This document shows positions 39,417 to 51,394 of a DNA stretch of 64,000 nucleotides, one piece after another. Each line of letters begins with the position of its first letter. Within the stretch, counting starts at the first letter, position 1. Below the pieces are notes generated by a model. It was given only the letters and a program-made list of their open reading frames with translations. It had not been told where the DNA came from and made no database searches. Both the position numbers and the translations under genes were made by a program. This DNA comes from Roseovarius sp. (GTDB taxonomy: Bacteria > Pseudomonadota > Alphaproteobacteria > Rhodobacterales > Rhodobacteraceae). Location: positions 558,001-622,000 of the forward strand of contig JAOSKR010000002.1 in the NCBI GenBank assembly GCA_027493545.1, read 5' to 3'.

Positions 39417-40133
39417 ATGCGTGTGCTGCTGGTTGAAGACGACCCGACGACCTCGAAGAGCATCGAACTGATGCTGACCCATGCCAATCTCAACGTCTAC
39501 ACCACCGACCTGGGCGAAGAGGGCATCGACCTGGCCAAGCTCTATGATTACGACATCATCCTGCTCGATCTCGGCCTGCCCGACATGGACGGCCACGACG
39601 TGCTGCGCCAGCTGCGCATGGCGCGGATCGACACGCCGATCCTGATCCTGACCGGCACCGACGATACCGAGAGCAAGATCAGGGGGTTCGGCTTCGGTGC
39701 CGACGACTATCTCACCAAGCCCTTCCACCGCGAGGAACTGGTGGCGCGCATCCACGCCATCATCCGCCGCTCCAAGGGTCACGCGCAATCGGTGATCCGC
39801 ACCGGCAAGATCACCGTCAACCTCGACGCCAAGACGGTCGAGGCCGAGGGCGCGCCGGTGCATCTCACCGGCAAGGAATACCAGATGCTCGAACTGCTGT
39901 CGCTCAGGAAGGGCACGACGCTGACCAAGGAGATGTTTCTCAACCACCTCTATGGCGGCATGGACGAACCGGAGCTCAAGATCATCGACGTCTTCATCTG
40001 CAAGCTGCGCAAGAAGCTTTCCGAGGCCACCGGGGGCGATAACTACATCGAAACCGTCTGGGGGCGCGGCTACGTGCTGCGCGACCCCGAACCGGCGGCC
40101 GGCGCCAACCCCAGGCTCGCGGCCAGCGCCTGA
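39417..40133 (+). CDS. ctrA: Cell-cycle response regulator CtrA
   Basis: A 238-residue OmpR/PhoB-type regulator. The receiver domain [20 protein letters not shown] has the phosphorylatable Asp in [18 protein letters not shown] (about residue 51) and the Lys in [16 protein letters not shown]-terminal winged helix reads [19 protein letters not shown] and [16 protein letters not shown]. CtrA is the master regulator of cell cycle, motility and gene-transfer-agent expression in alphaproteobacteria. Start ATG 39417. Confidence 0.95.
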   Translation: MRVLLVEDDPTTSKSIELMLTHANLNVYTTDLGEEGIDLAKLYDYDIILLDLGLPDMDGHDVLRQLRMARIDTPILILTGTDDTESKIRGFGFGADDYLTKPFHREELVARIHAIIRRSKGHAQSVIRTGKITVNLDAKTVEAEGAPVHLTGKEYQMLELLSLRKGTTLTKEMFLNHLYGGMDEPELKIIDVFICKLRKKLSEATGGDNYIETVWGRGYVLRDPEPAAGANPRLAASA

Positions 40134-40210
40134 GCGCTGGACGAGCGCGCGCGCGCGCCCTATCACTCTGCCCGAAGTGACCATGACGGAACAGGGCGGG
40201 GCGGGGCGCG

Positions 40211-44544
<4,334 letters not shown>

Positions 44545-44619
44545 GCAGCGGCGGGCGGAACATTATCGGAACAAAAACTTTTCCGTGAATTCGGCAGGTT
44601 AGCCCGGATTTGCCGGAAT

Positions 44620-44634
44620 GTTCCCATAAAGTTC
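44620..44634 (+). promoter_or_regulatory. LexA (SOS) box, GTTC-N7-GTTC
   Basis: GTTC-CCATAAA-GTTC is an exact match to the direct-repeat SOS box bound by LexA in alphaproteobacteria. It lies 76 bp after the recG stop and 62 bp before the start of the 40-residue gene at 44697, with a possible -35 element TTGCCG at 44610-44615 overlapping its edge. It most likely represses that small gene. Confidence 0.8.
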
Positions 44635-44696
44635 TTTACAAGGCTCGCGAAAAATGAGAACAAAGTGGCAACTTCACACCACAAGGGAGCCCGCCG

Positions 44697-44819
44697 ATGT
44701 TCCACCAGATCGCAACCGCCCTCACCCGTTCCCGCGCCACGCTGGTGGCCGACATGATCGGGGGCGCGGCGCTGATGCTGGCGCTTCTGGCCGGGCTCTG
44801 GCTGCCGGTCCCGATCTGA
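44697..44819 (+). CDS. 40-residue membrane microprotein, probably SOS-induced
   Basis: ATG 44697 follows the ribosome binding site AAGGGAG (seven-base gap). The peptide starts MFHQIATALTRSRATLVADM, a basic amphipathic segment, and continues with one transmembrane helix (IGGAALMLALLAGLWL) and the end PVPI. A perfect LexA box lies upstream and a good terminator (44963-44996) downstream, giving it its own transcription unit. SOS-induced single-pass peptides such as Caulobacter SidA inhibit cell division; this peptide has that architecture but no clear sequence match that I can see. Function unproven. Confidence 0.7.
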   Translation: MFHQIATALTRSRATLVADMIGGAALMLALLAGLWLPVPI

Positions 44820-44962
44820 GGAGTTTGCCTGCGACGTTCCCGGCCCCGCCCGCCCCGCGCATCGCCTGTCCCCATCAATGATGCGCCTGTCCCCCGTCCG
44901 GACGTCTGCCTCTGTCCCGGACCCTGGCGGGCGGCAATACCGGAACCGAGCACTTTCCCCCG

Positions 44963-44996
44963 CCGCCACCTGATTGCAGGTGTGCGGCGGTTTTTT
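44963..44996 (+). terminator. Rho-independent terminator
   Basis: CCGC-CACCTG-ATTG-CAGGTG-T-GCGG is a 10-bp stem with one bulged T, followed by six T residues. It ends transcription of the SOS microprotein unit ahead of the convergent NifU/IscU-like gene. Confidence 0.8.
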
Positions 44997-45026
44997 CATT
45001 CATGTCAGGTTATTGCAGCGTACCCT

Positions 45027-45482
45027 TCAGGCGCAGCTGGAGGAGGTCCGCGCGGTCTCCAGCGCCTCGGCAGCGGCTTCGAGCGTCAGCATGATCGAGG
45101 CGTGACGGTTCTTGTAGTCGCGCGCCGGGCGGAGCACCTCGAGCCCCTCGAAGGGCGCCGGCGGGGTCGGGCCGTCCTCCTTCAGCATGGCCTTGAGCGC
45201 GTCGCGCGCGGCCTCGACCTGCGCCCGCGTGCAGCCGACGATGTGGGCGCCGACGACGCTGGCGGCGGCCTGACCCAGCGCGCAGGCCTTCACCTCGGCG
45301 GCATAGTCGGTGATGCGGTCGCCCTCGGTGCGGATGTCGACGGTCACGGTCGAGCCGCAGAGCGGCGCGCGGCGTTTGACCGTGGCCTGCGGCGCCTCGA
45401 GCCGGCCGTGGCGGGGGATGTCGGCCGCCAGTTCCAGTATCCGCGCCGAGTAGAGCTTGATCAGGTCGGTTTCGCCGCTCAT
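45027..45482 (-). CDS. NifU/IscU N-terminal-type iron-sulfur scaffold-like protein
   Basis: A 151-residue protein. After [20 protein letters not shown] it shows the three-cysteine spacing of IscU/SufU scaffolds: [32 protein letters not shown] and [14 protein letters not shown]. The usual Asp near the first Cys is not obvious. It could help assemble or pass on Fe-S clusters; the main isc/suf genes are not in the window. Start ATG 45482 follows AAAGGGAAAGCC. It is divergent from hisI across 67 bp. Confidence 0.8.
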   Translation of the reverse strand: MSGETDLIKLYSARILELAADIPRHGRLEAPQATVKRRAPLCGSTVTVDIRTEGDRITDYAAEVKACALGQAAASVVGAHIVGCTRAQVEAARDALKAMLKEDGPTPPAPFEGLEVLRPARDYKNRHASIMLTLEAAAEALETARTSSSCA

Positions 45483-45549
45483 GGCTTTCCCTTTCTGCTT
45501 GTCCCCCATAGATAGAGCCGCGAGCGGCGGACGGAAAGGGGTTTCCGAC

Positions 45550-45963
45550 ATGATCTTCGATGCAGCGACTTTGCGCTATGACGCGCGCGGGCTGGTGCCG
45601 GTGATCGCGCAGGATGCCGTCAGCGGCGAGGTTCTGATGCTCGCGTGGATGAACGCCGAGGCCGTGGCGCGGACGCTGGACACCGGCCGCGTCACCTATT
45701 GGAGCCGCTCGCGGCAGGCGTTCTGGGTCAAGGGCGAGACCAGCGGTCATGTCCAGGAACTGGTCGAGATGCGTATCGACTGCGACCGCGACTGCCTGCT
45801 GGTGCGGGTCCGCCAGACCGGCCCGGCCTGCCACACCGGGCGGCGGAGCTGCTTTTACACCGCGTTGCGGGGCGGCGAAGAGGTCGAGATACTCACCCCC
45901 GGGGCAGGGGTGAGCCCGACCATGCGGCGGATGTTGGCGGGGGTCAGGCCTTCGTCGCGGTAG
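45550..45963 (+). CDS. hisI: Phosphoribosyl-AMP cyclohydrolase (end probably misread)
   Basis: Opens the purine ring of PR-AMP in histidine synthesis (third step). Conserved stretches are [39 protein letters not shown], the metal-binding [20 protein letters not shown] and [10 protein letters not shown]. As sequenced it has 137 residues and overlaps the convergent gluQ by 109 bp. If one base is removed from the CCCCCGGGG run 45896-45904, it ends at once with [10 protein letters not shown], a normal length, and gluQ also ends there. I believe that correction. Confidence 0.9.
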   Translation: MIFDAATLRYDARGLVPVIAQDAVSGEVLMLAWMNAEAVARTLDTGRVTYWSRSRQAFWVKGETSGHVQELVEMRIDCDRDCLLVRVRQTGPACHTGRRSCFYTALRGGEEVEILTPGAGVSPTMRRMLAGVRPSSR

Positions 45964-46763
45964 GTGGCGATGGCGCGGGCGTCGTCGCGCTTGGCCAGCC
46001 GCCGGCCCGCGCCGTCGCGGATCAGCCGGTGGTGATGGTAGGTCGGCGTGGCATGGCCGAAAAGGCGCTGCAGCAGGACGTGGATCGCGGTGGCGGCAAA
46101 GAGGTCGCGCCCCCGAATCACGTGGGTGACGCCCTGGTCGGCGTCGTCGCAGACGATGGCGAGGTGGTAGGAGGCGCCGCTTCCGGCCCGGGCAAGGGCC
46201 ACGTCGCCCACGGAGTCCTCAAGGTTCATCAACGGGATGGAGCCGGTTTCGCCGTCAGGGCCGGCGCCGGTTTCGGTAAAGGACAACACCCCGCCCGCCA
46301 GCGCGAGCGCCCGGCCGGTGTCGAGGCGCAGCGGTGCATCCGGCAGCGGACCCGCGGGCGGGCGCGCCGGCCGGCAGGTGCCGGGATAGACGATGCCGTC
46401 GGGGCCCGCGAGCGGCGCGCCCTCCTGCGGGGCCGAGGCGGCGGCGCGGATGTCGGCGCGCGTACACGTGCAGGGGTAGAGCAGGCCGCGCGCCCACAGA
46501 TCGGCAAGTGCGGCGCGGTAGCGCGGCAGGCGCTCGGACTGGCGCCAGACCGGTTCGGGCCATGTCACTCCCAGCCAGCGCAGATCGTCGAGAATCTGCG
46601 CCTCCCATTCAGGGCGGCTGCGGGCGGCGTCGAGATCGTCGATGCGCAGATGCATCGTTCCACCCGCCTTCCGCGCCATGTCGTGCGCCAGCACCGCCGA
46701 ATAGGCGTGTCCCAGATGCAGCGGCCCGCTGGGGGACGGGGCGAAGCGGGTGATGAAACTCAT
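45855..46763 (-). CDS. gluQ: Glutamyl-Q tRNA(Asp) synthetase (end probably misread)
   Basis: A truncated GluRS-like enzyme that puts glutamate on queuosine-34 of tRNA-Asp, without an anticodon-binding domain. Start [20 protein letters not shown] has the HIGH-type motif. The zinc ligands [11 protein letters not shown] are present, as are [20 protein letters not shown] and the KMSKS-like [13 protein letters not shown]. The last 15 or so residues, after [12 protein letters not shown], read through the same CCCCCGGGG run that disturbs hisI; one base fewer gives an immediate TGA. It lies 28 bp downstream of trmFO. Confidence 0.9.
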   Translation of the reverse strand: MSFITRFAPSPSGPLHLGHAYSAVLAHDMARKAGGTMHLRIDDLDAARSRPEWEAQILDDLRWLGVTWPEPVWRQSERLPRYRAALADLWARGLLYPCTCTRADIRAAASAPQEGAPLAGPDGIVYPGTCRPARPPAGPLPDAPLRLDTGRALALAGGVLSFTETGAGPDGETGSIPLMNLEDSVGDVALARAGSGASYHLAIVCDDADQGVTHVIRGRDLFAATAIHVLLQRLFGHATPTYHHHRLIRDGAGRRLAKRDDARAIATYRDEGLTPANIRRMVGLTPAPGVSISTSSPPRNAV

Positions 46764-46791
46764 GCTTTCGCAACGGGTTGGGCAGTCAGGC

Positions 46792-48168
46792 TCATGTCGT
46801 GATCAGGCTGCCCTGCGCATCGAGCGCCAGCCAGTCGCCCCAGGCGGCCTTGGCGCGGTCGGTATAGGCCTTGTAGCGGTCGCGCCGCCCGCGCCGCCCG
46901 CCCTTGAGCCCGTCAACCGGGCGGAAAAGGCCGAAATTGACATTCATCGGCTGAAAGGTCCTGGCCTCGGCGCCGCCGGTGATGTGGTGGACGAGCGCAC
47001 CCATGGCGCTGTCGGCGGGCGGCGGCGGCAGCGCGCGGCCATTGATCTCCGCCGCGGCCAGACGCCCCGCCAGAAGCCCCATCGCCGCCGATTCGACGTA
47101 GCCCTCGACCCCGGTGACCTGACCGGCAAAGCGGATATGCGGGCGGGCGCGCAGCCGCAGCCCTGCGTCGAGCAGGCTAGGCGAATTCAGGAACGTGTTG
47201 CGGTGAATGCCGCCGAGGCGCGCGAAACGCGCGTCCTCAAGCCCCGGAATCATCCTGAAAACATCGACTTGCGCGCCGTATTTCATCTTGGTCTGAAAGC
47301 CCACCATGTTGTAGAGTGTGCCCAGCGCGTTGTCGCGGCGCAGCTGCACCACGGCATGGGGCTTGACCCCGGGCGCGTGCGGATTGGTCAGGCCCACCGG
47401 CTTCATCGGGCCGTGGCGCAGGGTCTCGCGGCCGCGCTCGGCCATCACCTCGATCGGCAGGCAGCCGTCGAAATAGGGGGCGTCCTCGCCGTCGCGAAAC
47501 TCGGTCTTGTCGGCCGCCAGCAGCGCGTCGATGAACGCCTCGTAGCGGTCGCGGTCCAGCGGGCAGTTGATGTAGGCGGTGCGCTCGTCCTCGGTCTCGC
47601 CCTTGTCGTAGCGCGATTGCCGCCAGGCGCGGGTCATGTCGATGCTCTCGGCATGCACGATGGGCGCGATGGCGTCGAAGAAGGCCAGCCGCTCGGTGCC
47701 GGTGGCGCGCGCGATGGCGGCGCCAAGCGCGGGCGAGGTCAGCGGCCCGGTGGCGATAATCCACTGGTCCTGATTCGGGCCGCCATCGGGCAGCTCGGTG
47801 ATCTCGCCGGGTTCGATCGTGACATCGGGGCGGGCGCGCAGCGCGGCGGTCACGTCGCGGGCAAAGGCGTCGCGGTCGACCGCCAGCGCGCCGCCGGCGG
47901 GCAGGCGGTGGCGGTCGGCCATCGCCATGATCAGGCTGCCGGCGGCGCGCATCTCCCAGTGCAGCAGACCCACCGCGTTCTGTTCATCGTCGTCGGAGCG
48001 AAACGAGTTGGAGCACACCATCTCGGCCAGATCGCCGGTGCGGTGGGCAAACGTTCCGACCTCGGGGCGCATCTCGTGCAGCACCACGCGCGCGCCCGCA
48101 TTGGCGGCCTGCCAGGCGGCTTCGGCGCCGGCCATGCCGCCGCCGACGATATGAAGCGTCTTGTCCAT
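46792..48168 (-). CDS. trmFO: Methylenetetrahydrofolate-tRNA-(uracil-5-)-methyltransferase
   Basis: A folate- and FAD-dependent enzyme making m5U54 in the T-loop of tRNA; 458 residues and intact. The start [20 protein letters not shown] is the FAD-binding loop. [12 protein letters not shown] carries the conserved Cys-Ser-Asn-Ser motif. [15 protein letters not shown] and [20 protein letters not shown] are diagnostic, the latter with the catalytic Cys. Expression is probably coupled to gluQ, another tRNA modification gene, 28 bp downstream. Confidence 0.94.
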   Translation of the reverse strand: MDKTLHIVGGGMAGAEAAWQAANAGARVVLHEMRPEVGTFAHRTGDLAEMVCSNSFRSDDDEQNAVGLLHWEMRAAGSLIMAMADRHRLPAGGALAVDRDAFARDVTAALRARPDVTIEPGEITELPDGGPNQDQWIIATGPLTSPALGAAIARATGTERLAFFDAIAPIVHAESIDMTRAWRQSRYDKGETEDERTAYINCPLDRDRYEAFIDALLAADKTEFRDGEDAPYFDGCLPIEVMAERGRETLRHGPMKPVGLTNPHAPGVKPHAVVQLRRDNALGTLYNMVGFQTKMKYGAQVDVFRMIPGLEDARFARLGGIHRNTFLNSPSLLDAGLRLRARPHIRFAGQVTGVEGYVESAAMGLLAGRLAAAEINGRALPPPPADSAMGALVHHITGGAEARTFQPMNVNFGLFRPVDGLKGGRRGRRDRYKAYTDRAKAAWGDWLALDAQGSLITT

Positions 48169-48197
48169 GCGCTGCGATCCAGGTGATGGCGCCGGCG

Positions 48198-48983
48198 CTA
48201 TTGCGTCCAGCCCGGCGGGCGTTTCTCGATGAAGGCACTGATGCCCTCGGCGGTGTCGCGGTCGAGCATGTTCTCGACCATGGCGTCGCGGGTGTAGGCG
48301 TAAGCCTCGTCAAGCGGCATTTCCAGTTGCCTGTAAAAGGCTTGCTTGCCGATCTTCACCGCCGTTCCGAGCTTGGCCGCGACGGTTTTGGCCAGTTCGG
48401 CGGTTGCATCGTCCAGCGCGTCCATGGGCACCGCGCGGTTGATCAGCCCCACCGCCAGCGCGCGGTCGGTGCCGATGAATTCGCCGGTGGTGAGCATCTC
48501 GAACGCCTGCTTGCGCGGCACGTTGCGCGACAGCGCCACCATCGGGGTCGAGCAGAAGAGCCCGATATTGACCCCGTTGACGCCAAAGCGCGTGCCTTCC
48601 GCCGCAACCGCCATGTCGCACGACGCGACCAGCTGGCAGCCGGCGGCGGTGGCGATGCCGTGGGGCCGGGCGATGACCGGCTGGGGCAGGTCGCGGATCG
48701 CGGTCATCACCCCCGCGCAACGGCCGAAGAGGTCGGCGAAATAGGCGCGCCCGCCATCCTCGGCCTGGCGGCCCCGCTGCATCTCCTTGAGGTCGTGGCC
48801 GGCACAGAACGCCTTGCCGGCGCCGGCAAGGACGACGACGCGGATCGTGCGGTCCTCGCGCAGCGCGCCCAGTTCGGATTGCAGCGCTTCGAGCATCGCG
48901 TCGGAGAGCGCGTTGAGCTTCTCCGGCGCATTCAGCGTGAGTCGGGCGACGGGGCCCTCGTCCTGGCGGATCAGGATCGGCAT
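48198..48983 (-). CDS. Crotonase-fold (enoyl-CoA hydratase-like) protein lacking catalytic Glu residues
   Basis: A 261-residue crotonase-family protein. [37 protein letters not shown] (oxyanion loop) and the second oxyanion strand [20 protein letters not shown] are clear. Where hydratases have the two catalytic Glu residues, this protein has Gln (GCQLVASCD) and Asn ([13 protein letters not shown]). It therefore probably does not hydrate enoyl-CoA and resembles the ECHDC3-type group. It lies 30 bp upstream of trmFO on the same strand. Its substrate is unknown. Confidence 0.82.
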   Translation of the reverse strand: MPILIRQDEGPVARLTLNAPEKLNALSDAMLEALQSELGALREDRTIRVVVLAGAGKAFCAGHDLKEMQRGRQAEDGGRAYFADLFGRCAGVMTAIRDLPQPVIARPHGIATAAGCQLVASCDMAVAAEGTRFGVNGVNIGLFCSTPMVALSRNVPRKQAFEMLTTGEFIGTDRALAVGLINRAVPMDALDDATAELAKTVAAKLGTAVKIGKQAFYRQLEMPLDEAYAYTRDAMVENMLDRDTAEGISAFIEKRPPGWTQ

Positions 48984-49053
48984 CGTGTCTCTCCCCTTGT
49001 CTCTCCGTGGGTGTTGTGGTCCTTCTTAAACGCCATTGCCGAGGGAGAAAAGC

Positions 49054-49477
49054 ATGCCGCTGAAGATGACCGTCGATGAGGTCGCCGCCCTGCTCGACCG
49101 CGAGTTTCCCGCAGGTCAGCGGGCATTTCACCATCGAGGCGCTTGAAGAGATGCGCATCCGGGTGCGCCTGAATGTCGATGATGCCCATCTGCGCCCGGG
49201 CGGGACAGTGTCGGGACCGTCGATCTTTGCGCTGGCGGATGTGGCGGTCTACATGGCGGTACTGGGGATGATCGGCCCCAGGTCGCTGGCGGTTACCACC
49301 AACTGTTCGATCGACTTCATGCGCAAGCCCGCGGCCGCAACCGACCTGATCGCCGAGTGTCGCCTGCTCAAGCTCGGCCGGACGCTTGCGGTGGGCGATG
49401 TGCTGATCTTTTCCGAAGGAGTCGAGGCGCCGGTTGCGCGGGCGAGCTTGACATATTCGATTCCGCCGAAAGACTAG
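49054..49477 (+). CDS. PaaI/YdiI-type hotdog thioesterase (one frameshift)
   Basis: A protein of about 141 residues. Start MPLKMTVDEVAALLDREFP follows GAGGGAGAAAAGC. The body is EALEEMRIRVRLNVDDAHLR, PGGTVSGPSIFALADVAVYM (hotdog helix with catalytic region) and TNCSIDFMRKPAAATDLIAE. It probably hydrolyses acyl-CoA or aryl-CoA thioesters. The frame breaks at CCC 49108-49110; with one C fewer the sequence reads EFPQVSGHFTIEAL. It is divergent from the crotonase-fold gene. Confidence 0.85.
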
Positions 49478-49481
49478 GCGC

Positions 49482-50153
49482 ATGCGATGGCGGATGTCCC
49501 TGTTCGTGGCGGCGATGGCCGTGCTCTGGCCCGGCGTGGCGCCGGCCGGCCCCTGCGACTCGGCGCCGGGCGCGCGATTCCGCCAGGTGGCGGCACTGGG
49601 TGAGTGGGAGCGTGGCCAGATCGCCCGGCTTACGCCGGAGGGGCCGGCGCGGCTCTATCTCGGGGCCTGCGGGATGGGCTGCGTTGAGGGCATCGCGCAC
49701 CCGCGGGCCGAATGGGACGTCGCGATATGGGACGTCGCGATCGAGAGCGGCGGCAACGGCATCGTCTTCATGCTGTCGGGGGGCGGGAGCGAGCGCGGGA
49801 CGCTGACCTTTCCCTGGCCCGAAAGCTACGAGTGGTTCGGGGCCGATACTTCGCTCGGCGGCGGCAGGGCCGCGCTTCATACCGAGATGCGCTTTGAGGG
49901 CGCGATCGCCGGGCGCGGCGACTTTGCCCATGACGGCCCGCTGCCGGCCGAACTGGTGCTGACGGGGGCGGGCAGCGCCTGCATCACCGCGCGCGGGTTC
50001 ACCGGCTGGACGCTGAGCGTCGAGGGGCGGGTGCGAGCTATCGCCTTTTCGGGAGGCTGCGGGAGCGGTAAGCCGGCGATTTACGGGGGTATTATAATAC
50101 CGTTATTGCAAGTATCGGGTTTTGCACGAGAATTTATCGTCCAGCGCGCTTGA
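49482..50153 (+). CDS. Exported hypothetical protein
   Basis: Up to 223 residues with a classical signal peptide, [18 protein letters not shown], then four or more cysteines in the mature part ([23 protein letters not shown]). I recognise no family. Two unusual points: a perfect 15-bp tandem duplication (49712-49741) gives the repeat [11 protein letters not shown], and the last 25 codons run into AT-rich DNA that looks like the rplM promoter. A one-base change near 50060-50068 would end the protein at TAA 50069-50071, which I consider more natural. Confidence 0.65.
   Translation: MRWRMSLFVAAMAVLWPGVAPAGPCDSAPGARFRQVAALGEWERGQIARLTPEGPARLYLGACGMGCVEGIAHPRAEWDVAIWDVAIESGGNGIVFMLSGGGSERGTLTFPWPESYEWFGADTSLGGGRAALHTEMRFEGAIAGRGDFAHDGPLPAELVLTGAGSACITARGFTGWTLSVEGRVRAIAFSGGCGSGKPAIYGGIIIPLLQVSGFAREFIVQRA
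49712..49741. repeat. Perfect 15-bp tandem duplication
   Basis: ATGGGACGTCGCGAT occurs twice in direct succession inside the exported hypothetical gene and duplicates five codons in frame. It is either a true recent duplication or an assembly slip. Confidence 0.8.
50088..50101. promoter_or_regulatory. 14-bp perfect palindrome upstream of rplM
   Basis: GGTATTATAATACC contains the sigma-70 -10 hexamer TATAAT at its centre and lies 114 bp before rplM. No good -35 is found 17 bp upstream. It may be an operator, a promoter core or both. Confidence 0.45.
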
Positions 50154-50214
50154 CTGCGCCAGCAGGTACGGTAGAACCCGACGATTGAACATCACCCCCA
50201 AGGGAAGAGCGAGA

Positions 50215-50679
50215 ATGAAGACCTTTTCTGCAACCCCGGCGGATATCGACAAGAGCTGGATCGTGATCGACGCCGAGGGCGTGATCCTGGGCCGTCTTGC
50301 CGCCATCGTCGCCACGCGCCTGCGCGGCAAGCACAAGCCGAGCTTCACCCCCAGCATGGACATGGGCGACAACGTCATCGTCATCAACGCCGACAAGGTG
50401 CAGCTGACCGGCAACAAGCGCGCCAATCCGAATTACTGGCACACCGGCTATCCCGGCGGCATCAAGTCGCGCACCACCGGACAGATCCTCGAGGGCAATC
50501 ACCCCGAGCGCGTGCTGACGCAGGCGGTGCGGCGGATGCTGCCCTCCAACCGTCTGGCACGCCGCCAGATGACCAATCTGCGCGTCTATGCCGGCGCCGA
50601 GCACCCGCACGAGGCGCAAAAGCCCGAGGTACTGGACGTCAAATCCATGAACAAGAAGAATACGCGGGTGACCAGCTGA
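50215..50679 (+). CDS. rplM: 50S ribosomal protein L13
   Basis: A 154-residue protein. Family signatures are [40 protein letters not shown] and [14 protein letters not shown], and [20 protein letters not shown] near the end. Start ATG 50215 follows AGGGAAGAGCGAGA. Its stop overlaps the rpsI start (TGATG), forming the conserved rplM-rpsI operon. Confidence 0.96.
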   Translation: MKTFSATPADIDKSWIVIDAEGVILGRLAAIVATRLRGKHKPSFTPSMDMGDNVIVINADKVQLTGNKRANPNYWHTGYPGGIKSRTTGQILEGNHPERVLTQAVRRMLPSNRLARRQMTNLRVYAGAEHPHEAQKPEVLDVKSMNKKNTRVTS

Positions 50680-51170
50680 TGAGCGAAGACATCAAGACCC
50701 TCGAAGGGCTCGAAGCCGTGGCCGAGGCGGGCGTGCTGCCCGTGGCCGAGGAGAAACCCGCGCGCGAGCCGGTACGCGACAAGCTGGGGCGGTCCTACGC
50801 CACCGGCAAGCGCAAGGACGCGGTCGCGCGGGTGTGGATCAAGCCCGGCTCGGGCAAGGTCGAGGTGAACGGAAAGGCGATGAACGCCTATTTCGCCCGC
50901 CCGGTGCTGCAGATGATCCTGCGCCAGCCGTTCACGGTCGCCGGGGTCGAGGACCAGTTTGACGTCATGGCCACGGTCAAGGGCGGCGGGCTCTCGGGGC
51001 AGGCGGGCGCGGTCAAGCACGGCGTCTCGCAGGCGCTGCAGCTTTACGACCCGACGCTGCGCGCGGCGCTCAAGGCGGCCGGTTTCCTGACCCGTGACAG
51101 CCGCGTGGTGGAGCGCAAGAAGTTCGGCAAGCGCAAGGCGCGCCGGAGCTTCCAGTTCTCCAAGCGCTGA
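50679..51170 (+). CDS. rpsI: 30S ribosomal protein S9
   Basis: A 163-residue protein. An N-terminal extension of about 35 residues ([20 protein letters not shown]) precedes the S9 core [20 protein letters not shown] and [20 protein letters not shown], and it ends in the invariant basic tail [13 protein letters not shown] that reaches the ribosomal P site. Such an extension is usual in alphaproteobacteria. A terminator follows at 51192. Confidence 0.96.
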   Translation: MSEDIKTLEGLEAVAEAGVLPVAEEKPAREPVRDKLGRSYATGKRKDAVARVWIKPGSGKVEVNGKAMNAYFARPVLQMILRQPFTVAGVEDQFDVMATVKGGGLSGQAGAVKHGVSQALQLYDPTLRAALKAAGFLTRDSRVVERKKFGKRKARRSFQFSKR

Positions 51171-51191
51171 GTCCGTCCGCGACAAAACAAC

Positions 51192-51217
51192 GGGGGCTGC
51201 CCGCCGGGGCGGCCCCC
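51192..51217 (+). terminator. GC-rich terminator of rplM-rpsI
   Basis: GGGGGCTGCCC-GCCG-GGGCGGCCCCC forms an 11-bp stem with a tetraloop, followed by TTGCCTTT. The T-tract is imperfect. Confidence 0.65.
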
Positions 51218-51238
51218 TTGCCTTTGGCGTGGCGGGTC

Positions 51239-51303
51239 GGGGGCGCTGCCCCCGTCGCGGGCTCGCGCGCGCGACTCCCCCGGAGTATCTGCAGCAAGAT
51301 GAA
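51239..51303. repeat. Dispersed palindromic repeat, copy C
   Basis: GGGGGCGCTGCCCCC, then GTCGCGGGCTCGCGCGCGCGAC and CCCCCGGAGTATCTGCAGCA followed by AGATGAA. Same module order as copy A, just after the rpsI terminator. Confidence 0.75.
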
Positions 51304-51394
51304 GCCCGGGCGGCACGCGCGGCGGTCCTCGATGCTTGCCTCGGCGGGACGGCCCCCTATAGGGGGCGCCGGAGGCATCGAGAGGGCAGGGCGG

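Noticed and set aside
44820..44881. A second tiny frame after the SOS microprotein (TTG start, about 18 residues)
   Set aside because: Proline/alanine-rich, with no hydrophobic or conserved character; the RBS-like GAGGAG alone is not enough.
46750..48186. A 478-codon frame opposite trmFO
   Set aside because: Composition is that of an antisense shadow; TrmFO on the other strand is complete.
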